Positions 18,291 to 28,044 of a DNA stretch of 41,186 nucleotides are shown here, piece by piece. Positions within the stretch are counted from its first letter, which is position 1. Each line of letters starts with the position of its first letter. The stretch comes from Allosphingosinicella sp. (GTDB lineage: Bacteria; Pseudomonadota; Alphaproteobacteria; Sphingomonadales; Sphingomonadaceae): the NCBI GenBank assembly GCA_030447665.1, contig JAUJOJ010000024.1:2328-43513 (forward strand), in the 5' to 3' direction. Both the position numbers and the translations under genes were made by a program. A model generated the notes under the pieces. The model saw only the letters and a program-made list of their open reading frames with translations, was not told the DNA's origin and did no database searches.

Positions 18291-20013
18291 TCGCTGAGGG
18301 CCACTCCCTCGCTGCGTGGATCGGCGGCGCCGCGCCATTGTCCGCCGACCCGCTCGGCCGCGTTGAGCTTGCCGCCGATCCGCGCCGCGCTGACATTGCC
18401 CCCCAGCCGCTGCAGCTCCGGCACCATCGGGGCGAGCCAGCTTTCCTGCTCGACCAGCAACCGGTTGCCGCGCAGGTAGAAATTCGGAAGCGCCAGCGCT
18501 TCCTGCGCCGACAGCCGCCAGTCGATGACCCCGATCAGCACCTTGGCGACCTGCGCGATGATGGTCGGCCCGCCGGCCGCGCCGACGGCAACCCGCACCT
18601 CACCATCCGGCCCGTAGGCGATCGTCGGCGACATCGAGCTGCGCGGCCGCTTGCCGCCCTCCACGCGATTGGCGACGGGGCTCCTCCCAGCTCGGGCGCC
18701 AGGCTGAAATCGGTAAGCTCGTTGTTGAGGAAGTAGCCGTCGACGCTCAATCCCGATCCGAACACTCCCTCGATGGTCGACGTGTGCGAGGCGACATTGC
18801 CCGCCCCGTCGATCGCCACGAAATGGGTGGTCGCCGGCACTTCGCCCGAGATCGCTGCGGTCACCCGCGGCGCCCCGGCCGGAGTCCCGGCGCTGACATT
18901 GGCCATCGCGCGATCGGGCGAGATCAGCCGGGAGCGCGACGCGAGATAGGCGCTGTCGATCAGCCCGGCGACCGGCACCCGGACATAATCGGGGTCGGCG
19001 ATGTAGGCGTCGCGGTCGGCATAAGCGAGGCGCATCGATTCGCCGAACAGATGCCATGAGCGCGGGTCGCGCGGGCCCATGGCGCCCAGGTCGAACCGCT
19101 CGAGCTGCTTCAGGATGGCGAAGAAGACGGTGGTGGCGCCGGAAGAAGGCGGCCCCATCCCGCAAATCCGGTGCCGGCGATATTCGCCGCAGACCGGCTC
19201 GCGCTCCTTGGCATCGTAGCTGGCAAGATCGCCCCGGTTCATCGTCGAGGGATTCCGCCGCGCGTTGGTGACGGTCCGCACCAGCGCCTCGGCCGGGGCG
19301 CCGGTGTAGAAATAGTCCGGGCCGAGGCGGGCCACCCTTTCCAGCAGCTGGGCGAGCTCGGGATTGCGGACCAGCGCTCCGGCCGGCCTCAGCTCGCCGG
19401 CGTCGCTATAATAAAGGCGGCGCAGCGCCGGAATCATCTCGATATGCTCGGCCCCGGCAAGAGCTTCGCGCAGCCGCGGCGTCATGGTGAAGCCGTCGCG
19501 CGCAAGCCGGATCGCCGGCTCGAACAAGGTCGCCCAGCCGAGCCTGCCATGGCGGCGGTGGGCCATCGCCATCAGGCGGAAGTTGCCGGGCACGCCGACG
19601 CTCCTGCCGCCGGGGATCGCCTCGCCGATCGGCTGAGGCTTGCCGTCAGGTCCGAGGAAATAGGCGGGCGTCGCCGCCGCCGGAGCCTTTTCGCGGCCGT
19701 CGAAGGTGGAAAGGCGGTCCGCCCGTTCGTCATGATAGACGAGGAAGCTGCCGCCGCCGATCCCGGAGGATTGGGGCTCGACCACGGTCAGCGCGACCAT
19801 CATCGCCAGCGCCGCGTCGGCGGCGGTGCCGCCTTGCCTCAGCATCGCCATCCCCGCCTCCGCGGCACGGGGGTCGGCGGCAGAGACCGTGCCCCGGGCG
19901 GTGGCCGCGGCGGTGCCGCCGGCCTGGCTGGTCTGCGCCGCGCAGGCGCTGAGGATGAGGAGCGGGAGGGCGAGACGGAGCGGCCGGGCGGCCCTTAGCA
20001 GGCTTTGGATCAT
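18287..20013 (-). CDS. ggt: Gamma-glutamyltransferase, probable lipoprotein, one frameshift
   Basis: GGT cleaves or transfers the gamma-glutamyl group of glutathione in the periplasm. The N-terminus is a lipoprotein-like signal (LALPLLILSAC). The precursor self-cleaves before the catalytic Thr, here Thr395 in PATTHFVAIDGAGNVASH. Other family motifs: SGIGGGSFLVYHD, FDGREKAPAAAT, GPPSSGATT, HLFGESMRLAYADRD and FGSGLSVDGYFLNNEL. One C is missing from a C run near 18680 (ELGGAP, then VANRVEGGKRPRSSMSPTI), after which the protein ends PRSEGVALSE. Rebuilt length about 575 residues, normal. It starts 38 bases after pyrD, and its stop overlaps the acyl-CoA synthetase start. Confidence 0.92.
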
Positions 20014-20051
20014 CGCCCGGACACTAGAGCACTTCCCTATGGCGGCAAGCC

Positions 20052-21116
20052 TTAAGAGAGTCGTTCCGTCGCTACGGCTTCGGCGACGTTCCGGAAGCCT
20101 TCGCGTTCGAGCAGGCGCCTCAGATCGGCGCAGATCCGCCTTGCCAGGCCTGGACCTTCATAGATGAGGGCGGAGTAAAGCTGGACCAGGCTCGCCCCGG
20201 CGCGAATGCGGGCAAAAGCGTCGGCGCCGGTCTCGATCCCGCCCGCGGCGATCAGCGGGATCTCACCGCCGGCGGCGCTACGGAACTCGCGCAGCTTTTC
20301 GAGCGCGAGGCTCTTCAGCGGCGCGCCCGACAATCCGCCCGCCTCGCCGCCAAAGCGCGACCTCAGCTCAGGGCGGGAGATCGTCGTGTTCGAGACGATG
20401 AGGGCGTCCATCCCGCGCGCGATCGCCACGTCGGTGACGTCATCGATCCCCTCGCGATCGAGATCGGGAGCGAGCTTGAGGAAGAGGGGCGGGCCACCGG
20501 GGGGGCGTTCGTCGGCGACGGCGCTCAACAGTTCATCGAGCGCTCCCTTGTCCTGAAGGCCGCGCAGCCCCGGCGTGTTCGGCGAGGAGATGTTGATCGT
20601 GAGATAGTCGGCGAGCGGAGCCATGGTCCGGACGCCGCCGACATAATCGGCGATCCGGTCGCTGCTGTCCTTGTTCGCCCCGATATTGACGCCGACAATG
20701 CCTGTCCTGAGCGGCGCCGAAGGCCCGCCCGCCCGGCGCCGTTCGAGGCGCTTGCGCGCGGCATCGAGGCCGCCATTGTTGAAGCCGAGCCGGTTGATCA
20801 CGGCGCGGTCCTCCTCCAGCCGGAACAGGCGCGGCTTGGGGTTGCCGGGCTGCGGGAGCGGGGTCAGCGTGCCGACTTCGGCAAAGCCGAAGCCGAGCCG
20901 CAGCATCTGCGCGAACACCTCGGCATCCTTGTCGAAGCCGGCGGCGAGCCCGACCGGATTGGGGAAATCGAGCCCGGAGACGCGGATGCCGAGGAGGGGA
21001 TCCTGCCTTGGGGCCTCGCCTGCCGGAAGCGCTTTCAGCCCTGCAATGGTGAGGCGATGGGCCCGCTCGCCGTCCAGGTTGAAGATCAGCGGTCGGATGA
21101 GCGGGAAGAGCGCCAT
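20052..21116 (-). CDS. pyrD: Dihydroorotate dehydrogenase (quinone), class 2
   Basis: PyrD oxidises dihydroorotate to orotate in pyrimidine synthesis, passing electrons to quinone at the inner membrane. The 354-residue frame is intact: N-terminal membrane-binding helices (MALFPLIRPLIFNLDGERAH), NPVGLAAGFDKDAEV, EVGTLTPLPQPGNPKPRLFR, NRLGFNNGG, GVNIGANKDS, TINISSPNTPGLRGLQ with the class 2 active-site Ser, VSNTTISRP, AAGGIETGADA and LVQLYSALIYEGP. The ATG at 21116 matches the normal family start; the frame stays open further upstream without homology. The stretch GGPSAPL just before the GIVGVNIG motif looks like an insertion encoded by a dispersed repeat. First gene of a minus-strand operon with ggt and an acyl-CoA synthetase. 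Confidence 0.95.
   Translation of the reverse strand: MALFPLIRPLIFNLDGERAHRLTIAGLKALPAGEAPRQDPLLGIRVSGLDFPNPVGLAAGFDKDAEVFAQMLRLGFGFAEVGTLTPLPQPGNPKPRLFRLEEDRAVINRLGFNNGGLDAARKRLERRRAGGPSAPLRTGIVGVNIGANKDSSDRIADYVGGVRTMAPLADYLTINISSPNTPGLRGLQDKGALDELLSAVADERPPGGPPLFLKLAPDLDREGIDDVTDVAIARGMDALIVSNTTISRPELRSRFGGEAGGLSGAPLKSLALEKLREFRSAAGGEIPLIAAGGIETGADAFARIRAGASLVQLYSALIYEGPGLARRICADLRRLLEREGFRNVAEAVATERLS
20701..20724. repeat. Dispersed-repeat fragment inside pyrD
   Basis: These 24 bases agree with the intergenic stretch 3670-3693 at 22 positions. Read on the minus strand in frame they encode the extra residues AFG-like to PSAPLR, next to the conserved GIVGVNIGANKD. This suggests an in-frame repeat insertion tolerated at a surface loop. 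Confidence 0.5.
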
Positions 21117-21218
21117 TTCGGCCTGCCTATGACAGTCGGGGGGCGGCTGGTCAAAACCCCTCTCCAACATAGGAAAGGGGAGTTTTCCTTGATTTCGGCC
21201 GCTCCCGGGCCCAGATAG

Positions 21219-21243
21219 CAATCGGATCGAATTCGTCCGATTG
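21219..21243. promoter_or_regulatory. Palindromic operator candidate for the SUF regulator
   Basis: CAATCGGA and TCCGATTG face each other across TCGAATTCG, and the whole 25-base site is close to a perfect palindrome. It ends 5 bases before the ATG of the Rrf2 regulator and overlaps its ribosome-binding region. IscR/SufR-type Rrf2 proteins bind imperfect palindromes at their own promoters, so autoregulation of the suf operon is a reasonable inference. Confidence 0.55.
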
Positions 21244-21248
21244 GAATC

Positions 21249-21658
21249 ATGCGCCTTACCTCTCTTGCCGATTATGCAGTGGTCATGATGGCCGCGGCCG
21301 CGCGCCACGGCGCGGGCTCGCGGCTGTCGGCGTCCCTGCTTGCCGGCGAGACGGGCGTGCCGCTCCCCACCGCGCAGAAGCTGATGGGGCGGCTCGCCTC
21401 GGCCGGGCTGCTGACCTCGGCTCGCGGCACCGGCGGCGGCTTCCAGCTGGCGCGCGAGGCTAACGGCATCAGCCTTGCCGACATCATCGAGGCGGTCGAA
21501 GGGCCGATCGCGATGACGGTCTGCGTGGACGAGAAGAGAAACGATTGCGCGCTCGACGGGCATTGCTTGGTGAAGCCGCATTTGAACGTTGTGAACGGCG
21601 CCGTCCGCGGCGCCCTGCAAGGCGTCAGCCTCGCGACATTGGCACAAGGTGAAGTGAA

Positions 21659-21662
<4 letters not shown>
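21249..21662 (+). CDS. Rrf2-family SUF system Fe-S cluster assembly regulator
   Basis: A 137-residue winged-helix regulator. It has the Rrf2 start [20 protein letters not shown], a recognition region [19 protein letters not shown], the wing [20 protein letters not shown], and three cysteines (Cys92, Cys100, Cys106) in the loop typical of [2Fe-2S]-binding members such as IscR. It is directly followed by sufB with a 4-base overlap (GTGA), so it is the first gene of the operon and probably senses Fe-S cluster status. The nearest type is the SUF-linked IscR-like regulator found in Xanthomonas and many alphaproteobacteria. Intact. The palindrome just upstream suggests autoregulation. Confidence 0.9.
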
Positions 21663-23151
<1,489 letters not shown>

Positions 23152-23168
23152 GTCTGCTTGCAGCGCAG

Positions 23169-23453
23169 ATGCTGCCTCCGACACCGCTGCCCGCCGAGAT
23201 GGAAGCGACACTGAACCCCTATATGGAATGCGTCCACCAGGGTTTCGTCGCCGGCCTTGAGCGAGGGAAGAGGCTGAACAGTCAGGATCAGCCGGACGGC
23301 CCCGGGGTGATGAGCAAAGCCATCGCGGCCTGTGCAGATGTGCGGTGAGCCGTCACGAACTCGGAGCGAGCGCTGGAACATCTGGGGCCCGCCAGCCAGC
23401 GCCGCGCGCGCCTTGAGGTAAACGGCGCGCCAATCGACGACTGGATGGCATGA
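23169..23453 (+). CDS. Small ORF between sufB and sufC, interrupted by an in-frame TGA
   Basis: In the frame starting at ATG 23169 the sequence reads MLPPTPLPAEMEATLNPYME, then CVHQGFVAGLERGKRL and further to CADVR, where a TGA (23346-23348) interrupts it. The same frame then continues as NSERALEHLGPASQRRARLE and VNGAPIDDWMA before TGA 23451-23453. Upstream residues in the same frame (IVGLLAAQML) look like the end of a signal peptide, so the true start may be earlier and displaced by an indel. Paired cysteines and lack of a known fold suggest a small exported protein. The family is not recognised. Position inside the suf operon is notable. Confidence 0.5.
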
Positions 23454-23498
23454 TGCTATGTGTGACGCCCGAGGGCGATCCCGACAATTGGAACAAAG

Positions 23499-24242
23499 AT
23501 GCTGAAGATTGAAAACCTCCACGCCGAGATCGACGGCAAGCAGATCCTCAACGGGCTGACGCTCAGCGTCGGCGCGGGCGAGGTGCATGCGATCATGGGG
23601 CCGAACGGGGCGGGCAAGTCGACGCTCGGATACGTGCTCGGCGGGCGGCCGGGCTATGAGGTGACGGACGGGTCCGTCACCTTCTTAGGCCAGGACCTGC
23701 TCGAAATGGATCCAAACGAGCGCGCCGCGGCCGGCCTCTTCCTCGGCTTCCAATATCCGGTCGAGATCCCCGGCGTCTCCAACGTCCAGTTCCTCCGCAC
23801 CGCGATCAACGCCCAGCGCCGCGCCCGCGGCGAGGCGGAGATCTCGGCCGGCGATTTCCTGCGGCTCGCCCGCGCGCAGGGCGAAGCGCTCGGCGTGTCG
23901 ATGGACATGATGAAGCGCAACGTGAATGTCGGCTTCTCCGGCGGCGAGAAGAAGCGCAACGAGATGGTCCAGATGGGCCTCATCGACCCCAAGCTGGCCG
24001 TGCTCGACGAGACCGACAGCGGTCTCGACATCGACGCGCTGCGCGTGGTCGGCGACGGCATCAACCGGATCATGCGGGCGCCGGACAAGGCGGTGCTGCT
24101 CATCACCCATTATCAGCGGCTGCTCGACATCGTCGAGCCGGATCATGTCCACGTGCTCGCCGCCGGCCGCATCGTCCGCTCGGGCGGACCGGAGCTGGCG
24201 CTGGAGCTCGAGCGCGAAGGCTATGGAGCGATGGCCGCGTGA
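23499..24242 (+). CDS. sufC: Fe-S cluster assembly ATPase SufC
   Basis: SufC is the ABC-type ATPase of the SufBCD complex; ATP hydrolysis drives conformational changes in SufB and SufD. The 247-residue protein is intact with Walker A GPNGAGKST (residues 34-42), Q-loop region LGFQYPVEIPGVSNV, ABC signature FSGGEKKRNEM, Walker B plus catalytic Glu in LAVLDETDSGLDID, and the switch His in LLITHYQRLL. The start ATG at 23499 follows ggaacaaag. The stop overlaps the sufD start by 4 bases (GTGA). Confidence 0.96.
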   Translation: MLKIENLHAEIDGKQILNGLTLSVGAGEVHAIMGPNGAGKSTLGYVLGGRPGYEVTDGSVTFLGQDLLEMDPNERAAAGLFLGFQYPVEIPGVSNVQFLRTAINAQRRARGEAEISAGDFLRLARAQGEALGVSMDMMKRNVNVGFSGGEKKRNEMVQMGLIDPKLAVLDETDSGLDIDALRVVGDGINRIMRAPDKAVLLITHYQRLLDIVEPDHVHVLAAGRIVRSGGPELALELEREGYGAMAA

Positions 24243-25358
24243 GCTTGCTCGAGCTTCCTCCAATCGAACCGAAGGCTGGCGCTGGAGCGATCTTTCGGCG
24301 CTGCCGGAAATCATCGCGCGGCAGCCCGGCGGAACCGTTCCGGAAAGCGCTGCCGTGGATCGACTGCGCGCTCGAGGGGCCGCGCCTCGTCTTCGTGGAC
24401 GGCAAGCTCGCCGCCGACCGCAGCAATCCCGGCACGATCGAGATGGGCAGCGTCGAGGCCGGTCCGGCGGACCACGCGCTTGCACGGCTGGTCGGCCCGG
24501 AGGGCTGGAAGCTGAAGCTCGGCCGGGACCATGCGCCGCAGGGGCTCGTGCAGATCGTCCATATTTCCACCGGCGGCGCGGATCACCTGCCCGCCGAGAT
24601 CGAGCTCGACGTGGATGCGCAGGCCTCCGTCGTCGAAACCTATATCGGCGGCGGCTGGATCAATCGGCTGACGCGGATCACCCTCTTCAGGGGCGCCCGG
24701 CTGATGCTGAGCCGGCGGCTGCTCGGCGACTCGGGGACGGCGGATATGTGAGCCTCACCGATCGCGCGGTGCTGGGCGAGGGCGCGAGCCTGGTGGCGAC
24801 GACGCTCTCCGCCGGCACCAGCGACACGCGGCTGGACGGGCAGGTGGTCCTTGCCGGCGAAGCGGCCTTTGCCGAGGTGGGGGAGCGCTCCTCGCCAGGG
24901 GCAGGCAGCGGCATGACGCCAATCTGGTCATCCGCCACGAGCAGCCGAACGGCATGAGCCGCCAGATCTGGCGCTCGGTCGCAGACGAGCAGGCGACCTG
25001 CTCGGTCGCCGCCCGCGTCGAAGTGGCGCGCGGCGCGCAGAAGACCGATGGCGAGCAGTCGCTGAAGGGCCTGCTGCTGAACCGGGGCGCCACGATCAAT
25101 GCCAAGCCCGAGCTCGAAATCTTCGCCGACGACGTGAAATGCGCCCATGGCGCGACCGTCGGCGAATTGAACCGCGACGCGCTCTTCTATCTGGCGAGCC
25201 GCGGCGTTCCGCCGGTGGAGGCCAAGGCGCTTCTCACTCAGGCGTTCGTCGCCGATGCGATCGACCGGATCGGCGAGCAAGCGGTGCGCGAGGCTTTCCA
25301 CACGGACGCCTTGCGGTGGCTATCCGGACACTCCGCGACAGATGGAGGCCGCGGCTGA
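24239..25358 (+). CDS. sufD: Fe-S cluster assembly protein SufD, frameshifted
   Basis: SufD pairs with SufB in the scaffold. From GTG 24239 (MSLLELP), homologous sequence continues in other frames: SNRTEGWRWSDLSALPEIIA (break near 24262), PWIDCALEGPRLVFVDGKLA (near 24345), then VVETYIGGGWINRLTRITL, YVSLTDRAVLGEGASLVATT (break near 24735), HDANLVIRHEQPNGMSRQIW (near 24915), and finally LKGLLLNRGATINAKPELEI, FADDVKCAHGATVGELN with the conserved KCSHGAT-type motif, and FYLASRGVPPVEAKALLTQA. It ends at TGA 25356-25358, overlapping sufS by one base (TGATG). At least four indels in a gene of about 370 codons. Position and motifs make the identity secure. Confidence 0.88.
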
Positions 25359-26572
25359 TGGACATGCTGGCAAGCACCCGCCCGCTCGACCGCGTCGTCG
25401 ACTTTCCTGCGATCCCCGAAGGCTGGGCCTATCTCGACACTGCGGCGACCGCCCAGAAGCCGCGGCCGGTAATCGAGGCGATCACCCGCGGCTATGCCGA
25501 AACCTATGCGACGGTGCATCGCGGCGTCTACACGCGCTCGGCCGACATGACGCTCGCCTTCGAGGCGGCACGGCGGCGGACGGCCGCGTTCATCGGGGCG
25601 CAGGTGCCCGAGGAAGTGATCTTCGTGCGCGGCGCGACCGAGGGGATCAACCTCGTCGCGCAGAGCTGGGGCGGGACTTTCCTCAAGCCCGGCGACCGGA
25701 TCATGCTTTCGATGCTGGAGCATCATTCCAACATCGTCCCGTGGCAGCTGGTTGCCGAACGCGTGGGCGCGGAAATCGACGTCGCGCCGCTGACGGAGGA
25801 CGGCCGCATCGACTTGGATGCGATGGCCGCCATGCTGACCGAGCGGCACAAGATGGTCGCCTTGGCCCATGTCTCCAACGTCCTGGGATCGGTGCTCGAT
25901 GCCCGCCGCGCCGCCGAGCTCGCGCACCGGGTCGGCGCCAAGCTCCTTTTCGACGGCTGCCAGGCGGTGCCGCGGATGCCGGTCGACGTGCAGGAGCTCG
26001 GCTGCGACTTCTACGTCTTCTCCGCCCACAAGCTTTACGGCCCGACCGGGATCGGCGTGCTCTGGGGCAAGGGCGACCTGCTGGGCGCCATGCCTCCCGT
26101 GCAGGGCGGCGGCGCGATGATCGACAAGGTGTCGTTCCGGAAAACGAGCTTCGCTCCGCCTCCGGCGCGGTTCGAGGCCGGGACGCCGCACGTTGTTGGC
26201 GTGCTGGGGCTCCATGCGGCGATCGACTATGTGGAGGGCATAGGCCTCGACGCCATTGCCGCCCACGAGGAGGCGCTGGTGCGCGAGGCGCGCCAGGCGC
26301 TCTCCTCGATCAACAGCGTCCGCCTGTTCGGGCCGGATAGCAGCGCCGGCATCGTCAGTTTCGCGATCGAGGGCGTGCATCCGCACGACATCGGCACCAT
26401 ATTGGACGAGAGCCGGGTGGCGATCCGCGCAGGGCATCATTGCGCGCAGCCGCTGATGGAGCATCTCGGCGTGGACGCGACGGCGCGCGCGAGCTTCGGC
26501 GTGTATAATGGCAGGCAGGATGTCGAGGCGTTGGTCGGCGGCATCGAACGGGTGACGAGAATTTTCGGATGA
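25358..26572 (+). CDS. sufS: Cysteine desulfurase SufS
   Basis: A PLP enzyme that takes sulfur from cysteine and supplies it as persulfide to SufBCD. The 404-residue frame is intact. It has the start motif FPAIPEGWAYLDTAATAQKP, LEHHSNIVPWQL with the substrate-pocket His residues, the PLP lysine in FSAHKLYGPTGIGVLWG (Lys225), and the persulfide Cys in RAGHHCAQPLM (Cys362). The ATG at 25358 shares a base with the sufD stop, so translation is coupled. No SufE or SufU partner is present within the window. The long frame continues upstream only because sufD is out of frame there. Confidence 0.96.
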   Translation: MDMLASTRPLDRVVDFPAIPEGWAYLDTAATAQKPRPVIEAITRGYAETYATVHRGVYTRSADMTLAFEAARRRTAAFIGAQVPEEVIFVRGATEGINLVAQSWGGTFLKPGDRIMLSMLEHHSNIVPWQLVAERVGAEIDVAPLTEDGRIDLDAMAAMLTERHKMVALAHVSNVLGSVLDARRAAELAHRVGAKLLFDGCQAVPRMPVDVQELGCDFYVFSAHKLYGPTGIGVLWGKGDLLGAMPPVQGGGAMIDKVSFRKTSFAPPPARFEAGTPHVVGVLGLHAAIDYVEGIGLDAIAAHEEALVREARQALSSINSVRLFGPDSSAGIVSFAIEGVHPHDIGTILDESRVAIRAGHHCAQPLMEHLGVDATARASFGVYNGRQDVEALVGGIERVTRIFG

Positions 26573-26582
26573 AAGCCTTGAG

Positions 26583-27044
26583 ATGAATCGGGAACGCAAG
26601 ATCGAGATCGAGGAGGTCACGGAGGCGCCCAAGCCGCCGAAGGCGCGCGTGTCCGACACGTTCGAGCGCAAGCGCGACTATCTTGCGGGCTTCCTTGCCC
26701 AGGAGCCGAAGCCGGCGGAGCCGGCGCCGGTCGAGCCGGGCGGCGATGTCTATGAAGCGGTGATCGAGGCGCTGAAGGAGATCTATGATCCCGAAATCCC
26801 GGTCAACATCTACGATCTCGGCCTCATCTACGAAGTCCAGGTCTCGCCCGAGAGCCACGTCAAGGTGCTGATGACGCTGACGACGCCGAATTGCCCGGTG
26901 GCCGAGTCGATGCCGGGAGAAGTCGAGCTTCGCGTCGGCTCGGTGCCGGGCGTCGGCGATGCCGAGGTCGAGCTCGTCTGGGATCCGCCCTGGGACCCGC
27001 AGAAGATGAGCGACGAAGCCAAGCTCGAACTGGGAATGCTGTAG
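26583..27044 (+). CDS. sufT: SufT-like Fe-S assembly protein (MIP18/DUF59 family)
   Basis: A 153-residue protein. About 50 charged, Pro-rich residues lead into a MIP18/DUF59 domain: VIEALKEIYDPEIPVNIYDL, GLIYEVQV, TLTTPNCPVAESMPGEVELR with the conserved reactive Cys, and VELVWDPPWDPQKMSDEAKL. This family (SufT, PaaD-like) helps mature Fe-S proteins. It lies 10 bases after sufS and before the A-type carrier, the usual alphaproteobacterial order. The gene symbol is by family and position. Intact. Confidence 0.9.
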   Translation: MNRERKIEIEEVTEAPKPPKARVSDTFERKRDYLAGFLAQEPKPAEPAPVEPGGDVYEAVIEALKEIYDPEIPVNIYDLGLIYEVQVSPESHVKVLMTLTTPNCPVAESMPGEVELRVGSVPGVGDAEVELVWDPPWDPQKMSDEAKLELGML

Positions 27045-27048
27045 GTTA

Positions 27049-27073
27049 TCGATCGAAGTGGTACTTCGATCGA
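27049..27073. promoter_or_regulatory. Hairpin between sufT-like and sufA-like genes
   Basis: Perfect 11-base arms (TCGATCGAAGT and complement) with a 3-base loop, ending 16 bases before the GTG start of the A-type carrier and next to its RBS (ggaaggaag). It could be an mRNA stability element in a polycistron or a partial attenuator. A similar core occurs at 3251-3273. Confidence 0.5.
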
Positions 27074-27089
27074 GGAAGGAAGAAGCGAA

Positions 27090-27443
27090 GTGGCAACCAA
27101 AACACGCGCGCGTCCGGCGGCTTTGACGCTCACGCCATCGGCCGAAGCGCGCATTGCCGAGCTGATGGCGCGCGCGCCCGAAGGCTCGATCGGCGTGAAG
27201 CTGTCGACCCCGCGCCGCGGCTGCTCGGGCCTCGCTTATTCGGTCGACTATGTGACCGAGGAAAAGCCGTTCGACGAGAAGATCGAGACGCCCGGCGGCA
27301 CCTTCTACGTCGACGGCGGCTCCATCCTCTACCTGATCGGCAGCCGGATGGACTGGAAGGAAGACGATTTCGCCGCCGGCTTCGTGTTCGAAAACCCCAA
27401 TGCCAAGGGCATGTGCGGCTGCGGCGAAAGCTTCACCGTTTGA
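27090..27443 (+). CDS. A-type iron-sulfur carrier (SufA/ErpA/HesB family)
   Basis: A 117-residue carrier that receives clusters from the SUF scaffold and hands them to target enzymes. The three ligand cysteines are present: Cys45 in TPRRGCSGLAYSVDY, and Cys109 and Cys111 in the C-terminal MCGCGESF. The GTG start at 27090 is preceded by GGAAGGAAG. It is the last evident gene of the suf cluster. SufA, IscA or ErpA cannot be told apart from sequence alone; location favours SufA. Intact. Confidence 0.93.
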   Translation: MATKTRARPAALTLTPSAEARIAELMARAPEGSIGVKLSTPRRGCSGLAYSVDYVTEEKPFDEKIETPGGTFYVDGGSILYLIGSRMDWKEDDFAAGFVFENPNAKGMCGCGESFTV

Positions 27444-27932
27444 AGATTTGTCGGATCAGCCTGCTGCTGACGGCCGCGCTGTGCGGCTGTGCGTGCTCTA
27501 GTTCTGATGCTGAGATCGTGCGGCTGTGCTGCGGTTCAGGCAGGCACGGCCGTCGTTCTGCCCGGCATCCAATATCAGGTGCTTCGTTCGGGCCCGGCCG
27601 GGGGGCCGCATCCGACCCGCGCCGACGCCATCGAGATGCGCTATGTCGGGCGGCTGACCAACGGGCAGGTGTTCAGCACCTCGGCCGACAACGGCACCGG
27701 AACGAGCAGCTTCGACGTCCAAAGGGTGATTCCCGGCTTCATGGCCGCGATTCAGCTGATGCGCCCCGGCGACCTGTGGCGGATCACGATCCCTTCCTAC
27801 CTCGGTTATGGGAGCCCTGGCAGGCGCTATGCCCCGCCGGAGGCGACCTTGAAGCGCGACATCCCGCCCGACAGCATCCTGATCTTCGACGTCGAGCTGG
27901 TCGCGATCAAACCCGCCGCTCGTTCGAATTAG
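27440..27932 (+). CDS. FKBP-type peptidyl-prolyl isomerase, probable lipoprotein, frameshifted
   Basis: A cis-trans prolyl isomerase for folding envelope proteins. The FKBP domain reads MRYVGRLTNGQVFSTSADNG, VIPGFMAAIQLMRPGDLWRI, IPSYLGYGSPG and PDSILIFDVELVAI, with the usual Tyr, Phe and Ile pocket residues. The N-terminal signal is in a different frame: TTG 27440, which overlaps the carrier stop (TTGA), gives KICRISLLLTAALCGC, a lipobox. The frame must shift between about 27490 and 27540. That stretch holds an 11-base duplication (tgcggctgtgc), so a small insertion may be the cause. An ATG at 27489 would give a cytoplasmic, signal-less form. Confidence 0.8.
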
Positions 27933-28044
27933 GGACGCTTCGGTCCGGCTTGCGGCGAGCCGAGCGTGCCGCATGCAACAAAAGGAATATCGGCGGGTTT
28001 GAGAAGTTGAAGAAGGCCGGGCGGCGGGCTGATGGAGAGCCAAG

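Noticed and set aside
23346..23348. In-frame TGA read as selenocysteine
   Set aside because: No SECIS-like structure or redox motif surrounds it, and nearby genes contain many indels, so error or a nonsense change is more likely.
25238..26671. A 477-residue minus-strand frame
   Set aside because: It is the exact antisense of sufS, whose PLP lysine and persulfide cysteine motifs are plain on the plus strand.
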